Shown piece by piece: positions 22,879-30,888 of a DNA stretch of 33,594 nucleotides (its first letter is position 1; each line of letters begins with the position of its first letter). The translations under genes were made by a program, and so were the position numbers. Below the pieces are notes generated by a model. That model had not been told where the DNA came from. It did not search any database and was given only the letters and a program-made list of their open reading frames with translations. Origin of the DNA: an uncultured Desulfovibrio sp. (GTDB taxonomy: Bacteria; Desulfobacterota; Desulfovibrionia; Desulfovibrionales; Desulfovibrionaceae); contig URBN01000022.1 in assembly GCA_900546145.1 (NCBI GenBank), positions 1 through 33,594 of the forward strand, in the 5' to 3' direction.

Positions 22879-24044
22879 GCCATCCTCCCAGTCAGCTCGA
22901 CGATTTTATGCGCGGCTTCTATAAGCGTTGAGGCCTGTTCGAAGGCTAAGCCGCTTTCCGCCAGAATGCGCCGGCCTTCTTCCACGTTCGTGCCTTCCAT
23001 GCGGACGACAAGGGGAATGTTCATGCCAACCTTTTTTACGGCGCTGACAATGCCTTCAGCCACTATGTCACAGCGCAGGATGCCGCCAAAGATATTGACC
23101 AGAATGCCGCGTACCTGCGGATCGGAAAGCATAATCCGGAACCCGGCAGCCACCATATCGCCGCTGGCGCTTCCTCCGGCATCGAGAAAGTTCGCAGCAG
23201 CGCCGCCGGCCTGCCTGACCGCGTCCATGGTCGCCATGGCCAGTCCTGCGCCGTTGACCATGGTACCGATGTACCCGTCGAGATGCACATAATTAATGCC
23301 GGCTTCGCGGGCCCTGAGCTCAAGCGGATCGCTTTCCTCCGGATCGTCGAGGCGGGCGATATCCGGATGCCTTTTCAGGCCGCTGTCATCGAAATTCACC
23401 TTCGCGTCAAGCGCGACGAGATGCCCGTCCTTCGTCACGGCCAGAGGATTGACTTCAACGAGCGTCGCATCCTTGGCCACAGCCAGGCTGACAAGCCCCT
23501 CGACAATGCGGACGCCCTCGCTCACCTGCTGGGGCGTCAGCCCGCAGCCAAAGAAGAGCGAACGGGCCTGAAACGGCCAGATATGATGCCCTCCGTCGAG
23601 ACGGACAGTAAAAATCTTTTCCGGCGTCTCTTCCGCCACAGCCTCGATATCCATGCCTCCGGAGGGCGAAGCCATGACAGCGAGACATCCTGCGGAACGG
23701 TCTAACACGACAGCGAGATACAGTTCCCGTTCGATATCGACACCCTGGCAGACAAGCACCCTGTGAACCTTTCTGCCCTGCGGGCCGGTCTGCTTCGTCA
23801 CAAGCTGCATGCCGATGATGGCACGGGCCGCGGCTTCCACTTCCTCAACGGAGCGGCAGAGCTTCACTCCGCCCCCCTTCCCCCTGCCACCGGCATGAAT
23901 CTGGGCTTTCACGACCCAGACGGGGCCTTCCAGCATCTCGGCCACCGAACGCGCCTGTTCAGGCGTTTCGGCCAGGCCGCCCCGCTGAACAGGAACAGAA
24001 AAGTCGGCAAAAAGTTCCTTTGCCTGGTATTCGTGAATGTTCAT
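22875..24044 (-). CDS. sucC: Succinyl-CoA synthetase beta subunit
   Basis: The 389-residue subunit carries the ATP-grasp nucleotide-binding domain and pairs with SucD. Typical segments are MNIHEYQAKELFADFSVPV at the start, KAQIHAGGRGKGGGVKL, EVNPLAVTKDGHLVALDAKVNFDD and NGAGLAMATMD. GGAG lies 7-10 bases before ATG 24044. It follows korC by 96 bases with a hairpin in between, so 2-oxoglutarate oxidation and succinyl-CoA use are probably expressed together. Confidence 0.96.
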   Translation of the reverse strand: MNIHEYQAKELFADFSVPVQRGGLAETPEQARSVAEMLEGPVWVVKAQIHAGGRGKGGGVKLCRSVEEVEAAARAIIGMQLVTKQTGPQGRKVHRVLVCQGVDIERELYLAVVLDRSAGCLAVMASPSGGMDIEAVAEETPEKIFTVRLDGGHHIWPFQARSLFFGCGLTPQQVSEGVRIVEGLVSLAVAKDATLVEVNPLAVTKDGHLVALDAKVNFDDSGLKRHPDIARLDDPEESDPLELRAREAGINYVHLDGYIGTMVNGAGLAMATMDAVRQAGGAAANFLDAGGSASGDMVAAGFRIMLSDPQVRGILVNIFGGILRCDIVAEGIVSAVKKVGMNIPLVVRMEGTNVEEGRRILAESGLAFEQASTLIEAAHKIVELTGRMA

Positions 24045-24103
24045 GCATACTCCACATTCGTCTTACGCCGCGCGGTGAGCGCGGAAACAGGACGAGACAG
24101 AAG

Positions 24104-24136
24104 CAGGCTTCCCCGTCTTTATGGCGGGGAAGCCTG
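24104..24136 (-). terminator. Hairpin between korC and sucC
   Basis: A perfect 12-bp stem CAGGCTTCCCCG/CGGGGAAGCCTG (24104-24115 with 24125-24136) begins 5 bases after the korC stop. No T run follows, so it may tune or stabilise the message rather than end it. Confidence 0.5.
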
Positions 24137-24140
24137 TGCT

Positions 24141-24698
24141 CTACATCTCGAGAGCGGGATCCCTGATGTCCTTCGCGAGCTCCCTGCCAAATTCAAGGGC
24201 AGCTTCGTTAGCCGCGTGGAAAGCAGGTTTGAACCTGGCCTTCAGGCAGGCCTTGACTGCGTCGTAACTCACGATTTTCGTCAGTCTCAGCAGAACGCCG
24301 AGCACGCAGATATTGTACATCTGCGCGTGGTGGAACTTTTCCATATACGGCTCGAACATATTCACGCCCACATAGATAGCTTCCGTATTGCGCATTGGCT
24401 GAACGAGCCCCGTGTCGTACAGGAAAATGCCGTTCGGACGGATAAGAGGCAGGTACTTGCCACAGGACTGGTTGGTCAGGGATACCAGCACATGAGGATA
24501 GATAACCTTGGGAAACATGATGGGCTCATCCGAGATAATCACATCCGAGCGGGTGGCGCCTCCACGGGCCTCAGGGCCATAAGACTGACTCTGCACGGCC
24601 AGCCGGTTCTCGTAGAGCGCCGCAGCCTGGGCCAGCAGGATGGCCATCGTGATAACACCCTGTCCGCCCGAACCGGAAAGCAGAAAACTCGTGGTCAT
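24141..24698 (-). CDS. korC: 2-oxoglutarate:ferredoxin oxidoreductase gamma subunit
   Basis: The 185-residue protein is the gamma subunit of a 2-oxoacid:ferredoxin oxidoreductase. The start TTSFLLSGSGGQGVITMAILLAQAA is the family's glycine-rich motif, followed by SQSYGPEARGGATRSDVIIS. It overlaps the korB stop by one base (TAATG), indicating coupling. Together with KorDAB it makes the CoA-dependent enzyme that converts 2-oxoglutarate to succinyl-CoA, reducing ferredoxin. Subunit order and the downstream sucCD favour 2-oxoglutarate over pyruvate or branched-chain keto acids as substrate. Confidence 0.9.
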   Translation of the reverse strand: MTTSFLLSGSGGQGVITMAILLAQAAALYENRLAVQSQSYGPEARGGATRSDVIISDEPIMFPKVIYPHVLVSLTNQSCGKYLPLIRPNGIFLYDTGLVQPMRNTEAIYVGVNMFEPYMEKFHHAQMYNICVLGVLLRLTKIVSYDAVKACLKARFKPAFHAANEAALEFGRELAKDIRDPALEM

Positions 24699-25504
24699 TA
24701 CGCTTCCTCCTTCCGCACGCTGGCGATGAGTTTGTCGTATTCCTCGCAGTATTCGGGAGCCTCTACATCCCTGAACACGCCGCGGGGGATGAATGCCGGA
24801 TTTTCCGCGTATTTTTTGGAACCGAGAGGGGCCGTGTTGTCACGGAACCACTCGAGCATCTGCACAGGACCACCGAGTTTGTTCTTGCGTCCGAAATAAG
24901 TCGGGCAGTCAGTAAGCACTTCCAGAACGGAAAAGCCTTTGTGCTGATAGGCCTTCTTGATGAGCGAGACCATTTCCATAACGTGAAAAACCGTCGTCCT
25001 GGCCACAAACGTCGCGCCCGCGCCAAGAGCCAGCTGAACGGTATCAAAGGCCGTGTCGATATTGCCGTAAGGCGCAGTGGTGGCGCGGATGCCACGCCCG
25101 GACAGGGGCGAGAACTGGCCGCCTGTCATGCCGTAAATACGGTTGTTCATGATGATGGCCACCATATCGATATTGCGGCGGCAGGCATGAATAAAATGAT
25201 TGCCGCCTATGGCCATGGCGTCGCCATCGCCCATGGGGACGAAAACCGACAGATCGGGACGGGCCATCTTGATGCCCGTGGCGAAGGCCAGAGCCCGGCC
25301 GTGCAGGGTATGCATGCTGTGGAAATCCACGTATCCCGAAATACGGGCAGAACAGCCTATGCCGGACACCATGCACAGATTGTTCTGCGGGATGCCCAGC
25401 TCATCAACGGCATGAAGAAGAGCGTTGAGAATGATGCCATGGCCGCAGCCGGCACACCAGATATGAGGGAAGAAGCGTTCCCTGATAAGTCTTTTGATGC
25501 TCAT
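24698..25504 (-). CDS. korB: 2-oxoglutarate:ferredoxin oxidoreductase beta subunit
   Basis: The 268-residue beta subunit binds thiamine diphosphate and helps hold an iron-sulfur cluster. It has WCAGCGHGIILNALL near the start, then the GDGDAMAIGGNHFIHACRRN thiamine diphosphate motif and IIMNNRIYGMTGGQ. The spacing and length match KorB. It overlaps korA upstream and korC downstream by one base each (TAATG), so the subunits are translated in tandem. Confidence 0.93.
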   Translation of the reverse strand: MSIKRLIRERFFPHIWCAGCGHGIILNALLHAVDELGIPQNNLCMVSGIGCSARISGYVDFHSMHTLHGRALAFATGIKMARPDLSVFVPMGDGDAMAIGGNHFIHACRRNIDMVAIIMNNRIYGMTGGQFSPLSGRGIRATTAPYGNIDTAFDTVQLALGAGATFVARTTVFHVMEMVSLIKKAYQHKGFSVLEVLTDCPTYFGRKNKLGGPVQMLEWFRDNTAPLGSKKYAENPAFIPRGVFRDVEAPEYCEEYDKLIASVRKEEA

Positions 25505-26652
25505 TACAGCCCCCTTCCCTCAACAACGCGGATAACTTCGCCAATGTCATCAGGCGTGATCAGGTTGCCGTCAACGCGGTTGGCGAGGAAGACCCGGTTC
25601 GGGTCTTCTACTGCGCTCTTCACAAGAGAAGTCACCTGACCCATATTCATCTCGGCCACGATGATGCTCTTGGCGTGTGCCGTCTTCTCGCGAATAAGCT
25701 GCTTCGGGAAAGGCCAGAGGGTCTGCAGTTCCAGAAGGCCGAGCCTCTCGCCGCGCAGACGGCGGTAGCACACGTGCTGCATGGCGCTGCGGGCCGAAGA
25801 ACCGTAGGCAATAACAACGGTCTCAGCCCCTTCCATCTTGTATTCCTTCCAGCGGGCAAGCAGGGAAGAACGGTTTTCAATCTTGTCGTACAGATGATGA
25901 TTCAGGAGCTGCACGACTTCAGGGTTCTGCGTGGGGAAGCCCCAGATATTGTGGTGCAGGCCGGTGACGTTGTAGCGGTGCGGGCCGCCGAAATCGGACA
26001 TAGGCAGCCGGCCGTCCTCCCTCGGAAGGTAAGGATGATAGGCGACCCCCTGCTTCACTTCCGTGTGCAGACGTTCCACGACGGGCAGCTCTCCCTTTTC
26101 CGGCACCACGAGCTTCTCGCGCATATGTGATGTTTCCGCGTCGAAAAGCAGAATGACCGGGGTACGGTAGGTCTCGCTGATATTGAAGGCTTCCACCGTG
26201 ATTTCAAACATATCCTGGATGCTGGAGGCGGTCAGGGCAACGATGGAATGATCGCCATGGCATCCCCAGCGGGCCTGCATGACGTCACCCTGGGAGACCT
26301 CTGTGGGCAGACCGGTCGAAGGTCCGCCGCGCATGGAGTCGACAATAACACAGGGAATTTCCGCCATAACGGCATAGCCGATGGCCTCCTGTTTCAGAGA
26401 AAAGCCTGGGCCGCTGGTCGCCGTCATGGATTTCAGCCCGGCGATAGAAGCTCCGCACACGGCGCACATGGACGCGAGTTCGTCTTCCATCTGCACGAAT
26501 TTACCGCCAACTCTGGGGAGTAGTTCGGCCAGGGTCTCGGCTATTTCCGTGGAGGGAGTAATTGGATAGCCGGCAAAAAATTTCAGGCCGGCATAGAGGG
26601 CACCACGGGCGCATGCCTCGTTGCCCTGCACAAACAGAGTTTCTCCGCTCAT
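25504..26652 (-). CDS. korA: 2-oxoglutarate:ferredoxin oxidoreductase alpha subunit
   Basis: The 382-residue alpha subunit forms the substrate channel and part of the thiamine diphosphate site. Typical segments are GNEACARGALYAGLKFFAGYP then ITPSTEIAE, and SMTATSGPGFSLKQEAIGYAV. ATG 26652 has AAGGAGG upstream and overlaps the korD stop by 4 bases; a frame reaching to 26724 runs back through korD and is not used. Substrate preference is inferred from neighbours (icd, sucCD). Confidence 0.94.
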   Translation of the reverse strand: MSGETLFVQGNEACARGALYAGLKFFAGYPITPSTEIAETLAELLPRVGGKFVQMEDELASMCAVCGASIAGLKSMTATSGPGFSLKQEAIGYAVMAEIPCVIVDSMRGGPSTGLPTEVSQGDVMQARWGCHGDHSIVALTASSIQDMFEITVEAFNISETYRTPVILLFDAETSHMREKLVVPEKGELPVVERLHTEVKQGVAYHPYLPREDGRLPMSDFGGPHRYNVTGLHHNIWGFPTQNPEVVQLLNHHLYDKIENRSSLLARWKEYKMEGAETVVIAYGSSARSAMQHVCYRRLRGERLGLLELQTLWPFPKQLIREKTAHAKSIIVAEMNMGQVTSLVKSAVEDPNRVFLANRVDGNLITPDDIGEVIRVVEGRGL

Positions 26653-26855
26653 GCCTTCGCCTCCTTCGTATCTTTTTCCACGGTTATGGCGAGGTCGGGG
26701 CAATAATGCTCGCACAGGCCACAATAAATGCAGAGATCCTCGTGCCAGACAGCTTTTTCAGCCAGTTCATCAATTGTAAGGGCCTTTTTCGGGCAGAACG
26801 CGGCGCAAATGCCGCATCCTTTGCACCAAGCCTTGTTCAACGTAAATGAACTCAT
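26649..26855 (-). CDS. korD: 2-oxoglutarate:ferredoxin oxidoreductase delta (ferredoxin-type) subunit
   Basis: The 68-residue protein has two [4Fe-4S] cluster motifs: C11-x2-C14-x2-C17-x3-C21-P and C42-x2-C45-x2-C48-x3-C52-P. It passes electrons from the KorAB core to soluble ferredoxin. AGAGGAAG precedes ATG 26855. It is the first gene of the korDABC block, which begins 102 bases after icd with a hairpin in the gap. Confidence 0.93.
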   Translation of the reverse strand: MSSFTLNKAWCKGCGICAAFCPKKALTIDELAEKAVWHEDLCIYCGLCEHYCPDLAITVEKDTKEAKA

Positions 26856-26876
26856 AGCTTCCTCTGTGTTTTCAGT

Positions 26877-26915
26877 GCAGCGGCGGCGTACTCCCCTGGC
26901 GGGGGCCGCCGCTGC
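26877..26915 (-). terminator. GC-rich hairpin between icd and korD
   Basis: An 11-bp perfect stem GCAGCGGCGGC/GCCGCCGCTGC (26877-26887 with 26905-26915) with a 17-base loop lies in the 102-base gap. No T run follows on the minus strand. It may be a weak terminator or a processing/stability site between icd and the kor genes. Confidence 0.45.
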
Positions 26916-26957
26916 AGCTGTTTTCAGGACATTGTCGACGCTGTTTTATCCGTTTTC

Positions 26958-28169
26958 CTACATATGCTCGCAGATAGCCTTGCCAAACGCCGAACAGGAG
27001 ATTTTCGTGGCGCCGGGCATCTGACGGGCGAGGTCGTAGGTAACCGTCTTGGCGGCCACAGTCTTCTCAACAGCCTTGCGGATCAGCTCAGCGGCCTCCT
27101 TCCAGCCGATATACTCGAGCATGAGAGCACCGGAAAGAATGATGGAACCGGGGTTGGTCTTGTCCTGACCGGCGTACTTGGGAGCCGTGCCATGCGTGGC
27201 TTCAAAGATAGCGTAGCCTTCGCCGATGTTCGAACCAGGAGCCATACCGAGGCCGCCCACTTCGGCAGCGAGGGCATCGGACATGTAGTCGCCGTTCAGG
27301 TTAGGCAGGGCCAGAACGCTGTATTCGGCCGGACGGAGCAGAATCTGCTGGAACATGGCGTCGGTGATGCGATCCTTGATGACGATCTTGCCTTCGGGGG
27401 CCTTGCCACCGAAGTTCTTGGTCACTTCCTCCTCAGTGACAGTGACATCGCCGAATTCCTCGGCAGCTACTTCATAGCCCCAGCGGCGGAAGCCGCCCTC
27501 GGTGAACTTCATGATGTTGCCCTTGTGCACGAGGGTGACGTTGGGAAGTTTGTGATCAATGGCGTACTGAATAGCCATGCGGACCAGACGCTTGGATCCG
27601 AACTCACTGATGGGCTTGATGCCGATGGCGCTGTGGGGGCGGACATTCTTGCCGAGTTCTTTGATGAGTGCGATGACGCGTTCGGCTTCGGGGGTGTCGT
27701 GATCCCACTCAACGCCAGCGTACAGGTCTTCCGTATTTTCACGGAAAATGACCATATTCACGTCGTCAGGATGGGTCACAGGGCTCGGAACGCCGGGGAT
27801 ATGGCTCACGGGACGCACGCAGGCGTACAGATCGTACATCTGGCGGAGCATGACGTTGACGCTCCTGAATCCCTTGCCCACGGGAGTGCTCAGAGGACCC
27901 TTGATAGCCACGCGGTACTTGGTGATGGCTTCTTTGGTAGCCTCGGGTACGAATTCGCCGGTCTCCTTCCAGCAGTCTTCACCGGCGCGCACGGGCAGCC
28001 ACTCGATGCGGCGCCTGCCGCCGTAAGCCTTGGCCACGGCGCAGTCGAGAACGGGCTTGCCGGCATTCCAGATGTCGGGGCCTATGCCGTCACCGGCGAT
28101 GCAGGGAATAATCGGGTCATCGGGGACGATAAATTTGCCTTTGGCGTCAACAGTAATTGCAGTTCCCAT
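26958..28169 (-). CDS. icd: NADP-type isocitrate dehydrogenase
   Basis: The 403-residue enzyme oxidatively decarboxylates isocitrate to 2-oxoglutarate. Substrate-site residues are in RSVNVMLRQMYDLYACVRP (S103, N105, R109, R119). S103 is at the position phosphorylated by AceK in E. coli. The coenzyme motif HGTAPKYAGQDKTNPGS has K331-Y332 as in NADP enzymes. Length is close to the usual 415. AAGGAG lies 10-15 bases before ATG 28169. Downstream korDABC and sucCD take its product onward. It could also run in the carboxylating direction. Confidence 0.95.
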   Translation of the reverse strand: MGTAITVDAKGKFIVPDDPIIPCIAGDGIGPDIWNAGKPVLDCAVAKAYGGRRRIEWLPVRAGEDCWKETGEFVPEATKEAITKYRVAIKGPLSTPVGKGFRSVNVMLRQMYDLYACVRPVSHIPGVPSPVTHPDDVNMVIFRENTEDLYAGVEWDHDTPEAERVIALIKELGKNVRPHSAIGIKPISEFGSKRLVRMAIQYAIDHKLPNVTLVHKGNIMKFTEGGFRRWGYEVAAEEFGDVTVTEEEVTKNFGGKAPEGKIVIKDRITDAMFQQILLRPAEYSVLALPNLNGDYMSDALAAEVGGLGMAPGSNIGEGYAIFEATHGTAPKYAGQDKTNPGSIILSGALMLEYIGWKEAAELIRKAVEKTVAAKTVTYDLARQMPGATKISCSAFGKAICEHM

Positions 28170-28341
28170 ATATGGTTCTCCTTATGGTTATTTGGCTCAT
28201 TTCTGACGCACATGCCGATCATGCCGGCACAAACGCCGTTGAGGTTGTCCTGGGTGGATAAGACAGCCGGCAGGCTCACCGGCCAGCACGATGCCGCATC
28301 CAATCTCCAGGCAGCGGACAAAACCGACCGGGCAGCGTCCG

Positions 28342-29631
28342 CTAAAACACAAACAGGCTCAGGTACACGGAAACCAAGGCGCAGATGGAAGGAAGAAGCG
28401 TCCTCTTGACGAGACTCGCCGGATCCACCCTGGCTAGACCGGCACATACGAAACAGACACCGGCAACGGGAGACATACAGCGTCCGAGCGAGCCGGCAAA
28501 AGTCGCAAGGGAACCCATGTCCACCATATTCACGCCAAGATCGAGCGCGTGCACGGTAACAGCCTCGTTGAATGCCTGCGTCGCAGCGTTGCCCGAACCG
28601 CAGACAACGGCCAGAGCCCAGGGGCCGATGGCTGCTGAAAGAGTACTGGCGGTCTGCTGTCCCTTCATCCAGTTCGTTGCGGTTTCCACGATGCCCGTCG
28701 CGTTCATACCGGCGACGAAGACAGCTGCAGCGATAATGATGCCGATGATTTCACCATAGCCGTGGCCGAGGCCCATGAAAAATTCACGGGAAGCTTCCAT
28801 GGGGTTCTTCCGCGTGCAGATAATGGCAGCCATGGCGCCTAAAAGCATGGTGTGCTCAACTTTGAGATGGGCAATCCAGGGCAGCTCTTTCGGGAAAACA
28901 ACGCCCAGAATGAGGAGCGCGATGGGCAGTATCGGAATAAAGGCGTAAAGAAAATTAATTCTGAAATGTTCTTCCTCTCCCACAGCGCAGTCATCGGCTA
29001 CATATCCTGAGCCTTCCCTGCGGAGCACGCTCAGGAGCCAGAGCACGCCGGCCGAGATGCCAACAGCGATAAACGCCGTGAGTGTGTGGGAACGGATGAC
29101 GTCAATGACAGTTACTTCATGATTCAGGGCCTCGCTGGCTATCTTTGCCACGTACACGTTATGGGCAAGGCCTGGAGACAAAAGGTCACCATAGGATCCT
29201 GCGAGAACGGCCGCGCCGGCCATAGCCGGATGCACGCCGAGGCGGATCAGCAGCGGAATGACAACAGCCCCCACAGCGGCCGCTGCGCCCGAGGCGCTGG
29301 GAAGAGCGATCTGAACAAGAAACGTGATGAGGACGGCTCCGGGCACAAGAAGAAAACGCACAGGCCTCAGCGGATGGGCGACGGCGTAGCAGAGATGCCT
29401 GTCACACCCCGTGTACCGCATGACATAGGCGAAGGCCATGACGGAACAGATGCAGAGGATCATGTTGCCGCGCAGCATGCCCTTGGAAAAGCCATCGAAT
29501 GCAGCCATCACATTCATGGAAGCCGCGGCCATGATGAAGCCGGAAACGATGAGAACGAGCCGGGACTCGACACGTTTGAACATGGCGATAATCGTCGCCA
29601 CGACCATCAGGAGACCGAATATCTGTAACAT
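28342..29631 (-). CDS. DcuC-family C4-dicarboxylate (or tricarboxylate) carrier
   Basis: The 429-residue membrane protein has about 11-12 helices and fits the DcuC/YfcC-like anaerobic dicarboxylate exchanger group. Recognisable pieces are IALPSASGAAAAVGAVVIPLL, AGAAVLAGSYGDLLSPGLAHN and AVVCGSGNAATQAFNEAV, the last a conserved carrier loop. ATG 29631 is preceded by AAGGG; a longer frame to 29718 is possible. DcuC proteins typically exchange or export succinate, fumarate and malate. Here it sits directly after tcuAB, where Salmonella has the tricarballylate carrier tcuC of a different (MFS) family, so it may import tricarballylate or aconitate, or export succinate. Confidence 0.85.
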   Translation of the reverse strand: MLQIFGLLMVVATIIAMFKRVESRLVLIVSGFIMAAASMNVMAAFDGFSKGMLRGNMILCICSVMAFAYVMRYTGCDRHLCYAVAHPLRPVRFLLVPGAVLITFLVQIALPSASGAAAAVGAVVIPLLIRLGVHPAMAGAAVLAGSYGDLLSPGLAHNVYVAKIASEALNHEVTVIDVIRSHTLTAFIAVGISAGVLWLLSVLRREGSGYVADDCAVGEEEHFRINFLYAFIPILPIALLILGVVFPKELPWIAHLKVEHTMLLGAMAAIICTRKNPMEASREFFMGLGHGYGEIIGIIIAAAVFVAGMNATGIVETATNWMKGQQTASTLSAAIGPWALAVVCGSGNAATQAFNEAVTVHALDLGVNMVDMGSLATFAGSLGRCMSPVAGVCFVCAGLARVDPASLVKRTLLPSICALVSVYLSLFVF

Positions 29632-29747
29632 TGGCGGACCCTTGAAGACAGAGAAGCGCCGCCCGCGAAAGGGATGTCTTTCACGGGAGACGGTGAAAAA
29701 ACGGAAATTCGGGGTCACCGGGACGGAGCCCGGGAAAAACAGAAGCC

Positions 29748-29788
29748 AGAAGAGGCGTGACCGGCGGGGGAACCGGTCCGCCTCTTCT
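29748..29788 (-). terminator. Hairpin between tcuB and the DcuC-type gene
   Basis: A 16-bp stem with one bulged base (29748-29764 with 29773-29788) starts 8 bases after the tcuB stop. The minus-strand continuation GGCTTCTGTTTTT is moderately T-rich. It may partly terminate the tcuAB transcript before the carrier gene. Confidence 0.6.
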
Positions 29789-29796
29789 TTCAGCTG

Positions 29797-30888
29797 CTAT
29801 TTTTCACGCGTTTCGTAGGCATTACGCACAAGAGCGAAATACCTGTAAACGATATGGACGAACTTGCTCGAGGCGAGAGAGAGGAAAAGCCCGAGCACGA
29901 GACCAAGATGAATGCAGAGAAGAAGGCCCATGACGCTGGTTGCTCTGAAAACCAGAAGCATAAGACCCGTCAGGCTGACCAGGAAAAGCAGAGTGGAGAA
30001 AGACATGTCCATCCCCACGGAACTCTCGTCATAGGGACGGTGATCCATGCGCGTCTTCAGCCAGAGCAGACCGCCCGTACCTATGCACAGGGAGATGCCG
30101 CTGAGCGTGCCTATGAAGGTCGGCAGACTGAAGAAGCTGTACGGAGCCGGCCAGCCGAAGCCATGATCATAGACGAAGGCGATGCAGGTCGAGAGAAGGC
30201 ATCCCAAGAAGCCGTAGAAGGTAGCGTGATGGAACTTGCGGCGTATGGTGCTGAAACGGTCATCAGGATAGTTGCACCCCTCGCCGTTGCCGTCCAGATA
30301 ACGCAACGTAAAGGCGTCCTTGATGGCTTTTACGTGATTACTGATACGCCAGATTTCGCCGGGTTTGGAACCCGTGCCTTTCCAGAAATTGCGCACACTC
30401 ATGCCGAGGCACACGAGGCCGGCCACAAAGACCAGTGTAAAGAGGCTGAGCATAAGCCAGTACGGCACGATATGATAGAACGAACCCGCACCAGTAATGG
30501 GCGAGAAGAAAGTCTGGGGCCCCTTGATGATCAGCGCCTCGGCAACGAAGATCAGCGTACAGAGCAGGGAAACCAGAAACACATAGAAACCGTTGGTCTC
30601 GAAGAACCGTCCTAGGAACTTCGGCCAAGCAAATTCCTCCCACGTTTCCTTCCTGAGCTTTGCCATGACCATGGGATAATTCAGGTTGAATTCGTGCGGC
30701 GGGGCATACTGACAGGCATAATAGCAACCGCGGCAGTTGTGGCAGAGGTTGGCAAAGTACTTCAGTTCCTGATCCGTAAACTTGCGGCGCAGTTCCATGA
30801 CGGGGAAGACAGCGCAGAACCCCTCACAGTATCTGCAGGCATTGCAGATGGTCGTGCAGCGCTGCGCTTCTTTCATTATTTCAGACAT
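29797..30888 (-). CDS. tcuB: TcuB-like iron-sulfur membrane electron-transfer protein
   Basis: The 363-residue protein begins with a ferredoxin-like part holding two cluster motifs, C15-x2-C18-x2-C21-x3-C25 and C49-x2-C52-x2-C55-x3-C59. About six membrane helices follow from residue 100. In Salmonella TcuB re-oxidises the FAD of tricarballylate dehydrogenase TcuA and passes electrons to the membrane quinone pool. AGGAGG precedes ATG 30888 and the start overlaps tcuA by 13 bases, so the two are made together. In a sulfate- or sulfite-respiring cell the electrons would enter menaquinone. Confidence 0.92.
   Translation of the reverse strand: MSEIMKEAQRCTTICNACRYCEGFCAVFPVMELRRKFTDQELKYFANLCHNCRGCYYACQYAPPHEFNLNYPMVMAKLRKETWEEFAWPKFLGRFFETNGFYVFLVSLLCTLIFVAEALIIKGPQTFFSPITGAGSFYHIVPYWLMLSLFTLVFVAGLVCLGMSVRNFWKGTGSKPGEIWRISNHVKAIKDAFTLRYLDGNGEGCNYPDDRFSTIRRKFHHATFYGFLGCLLSTCIAFVYDHGFGWPAPYSFFSLPTFIGTLSGISLCIGTGGLLWLKTRMDHRPYDESSVGMDMSFSTLLFLVSLTGLMLLVFRATSVMGLLLCIHLGLVLGLFLSLASSKFVHIVYRYFALVRNAYETREK

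Noticed and set aside
26964..28409. Long plus-strand frame (481 codons) opposite icd
   Set aside because: It mirrors the strongly biased codons of icd; no ribosome-binding site or family match.
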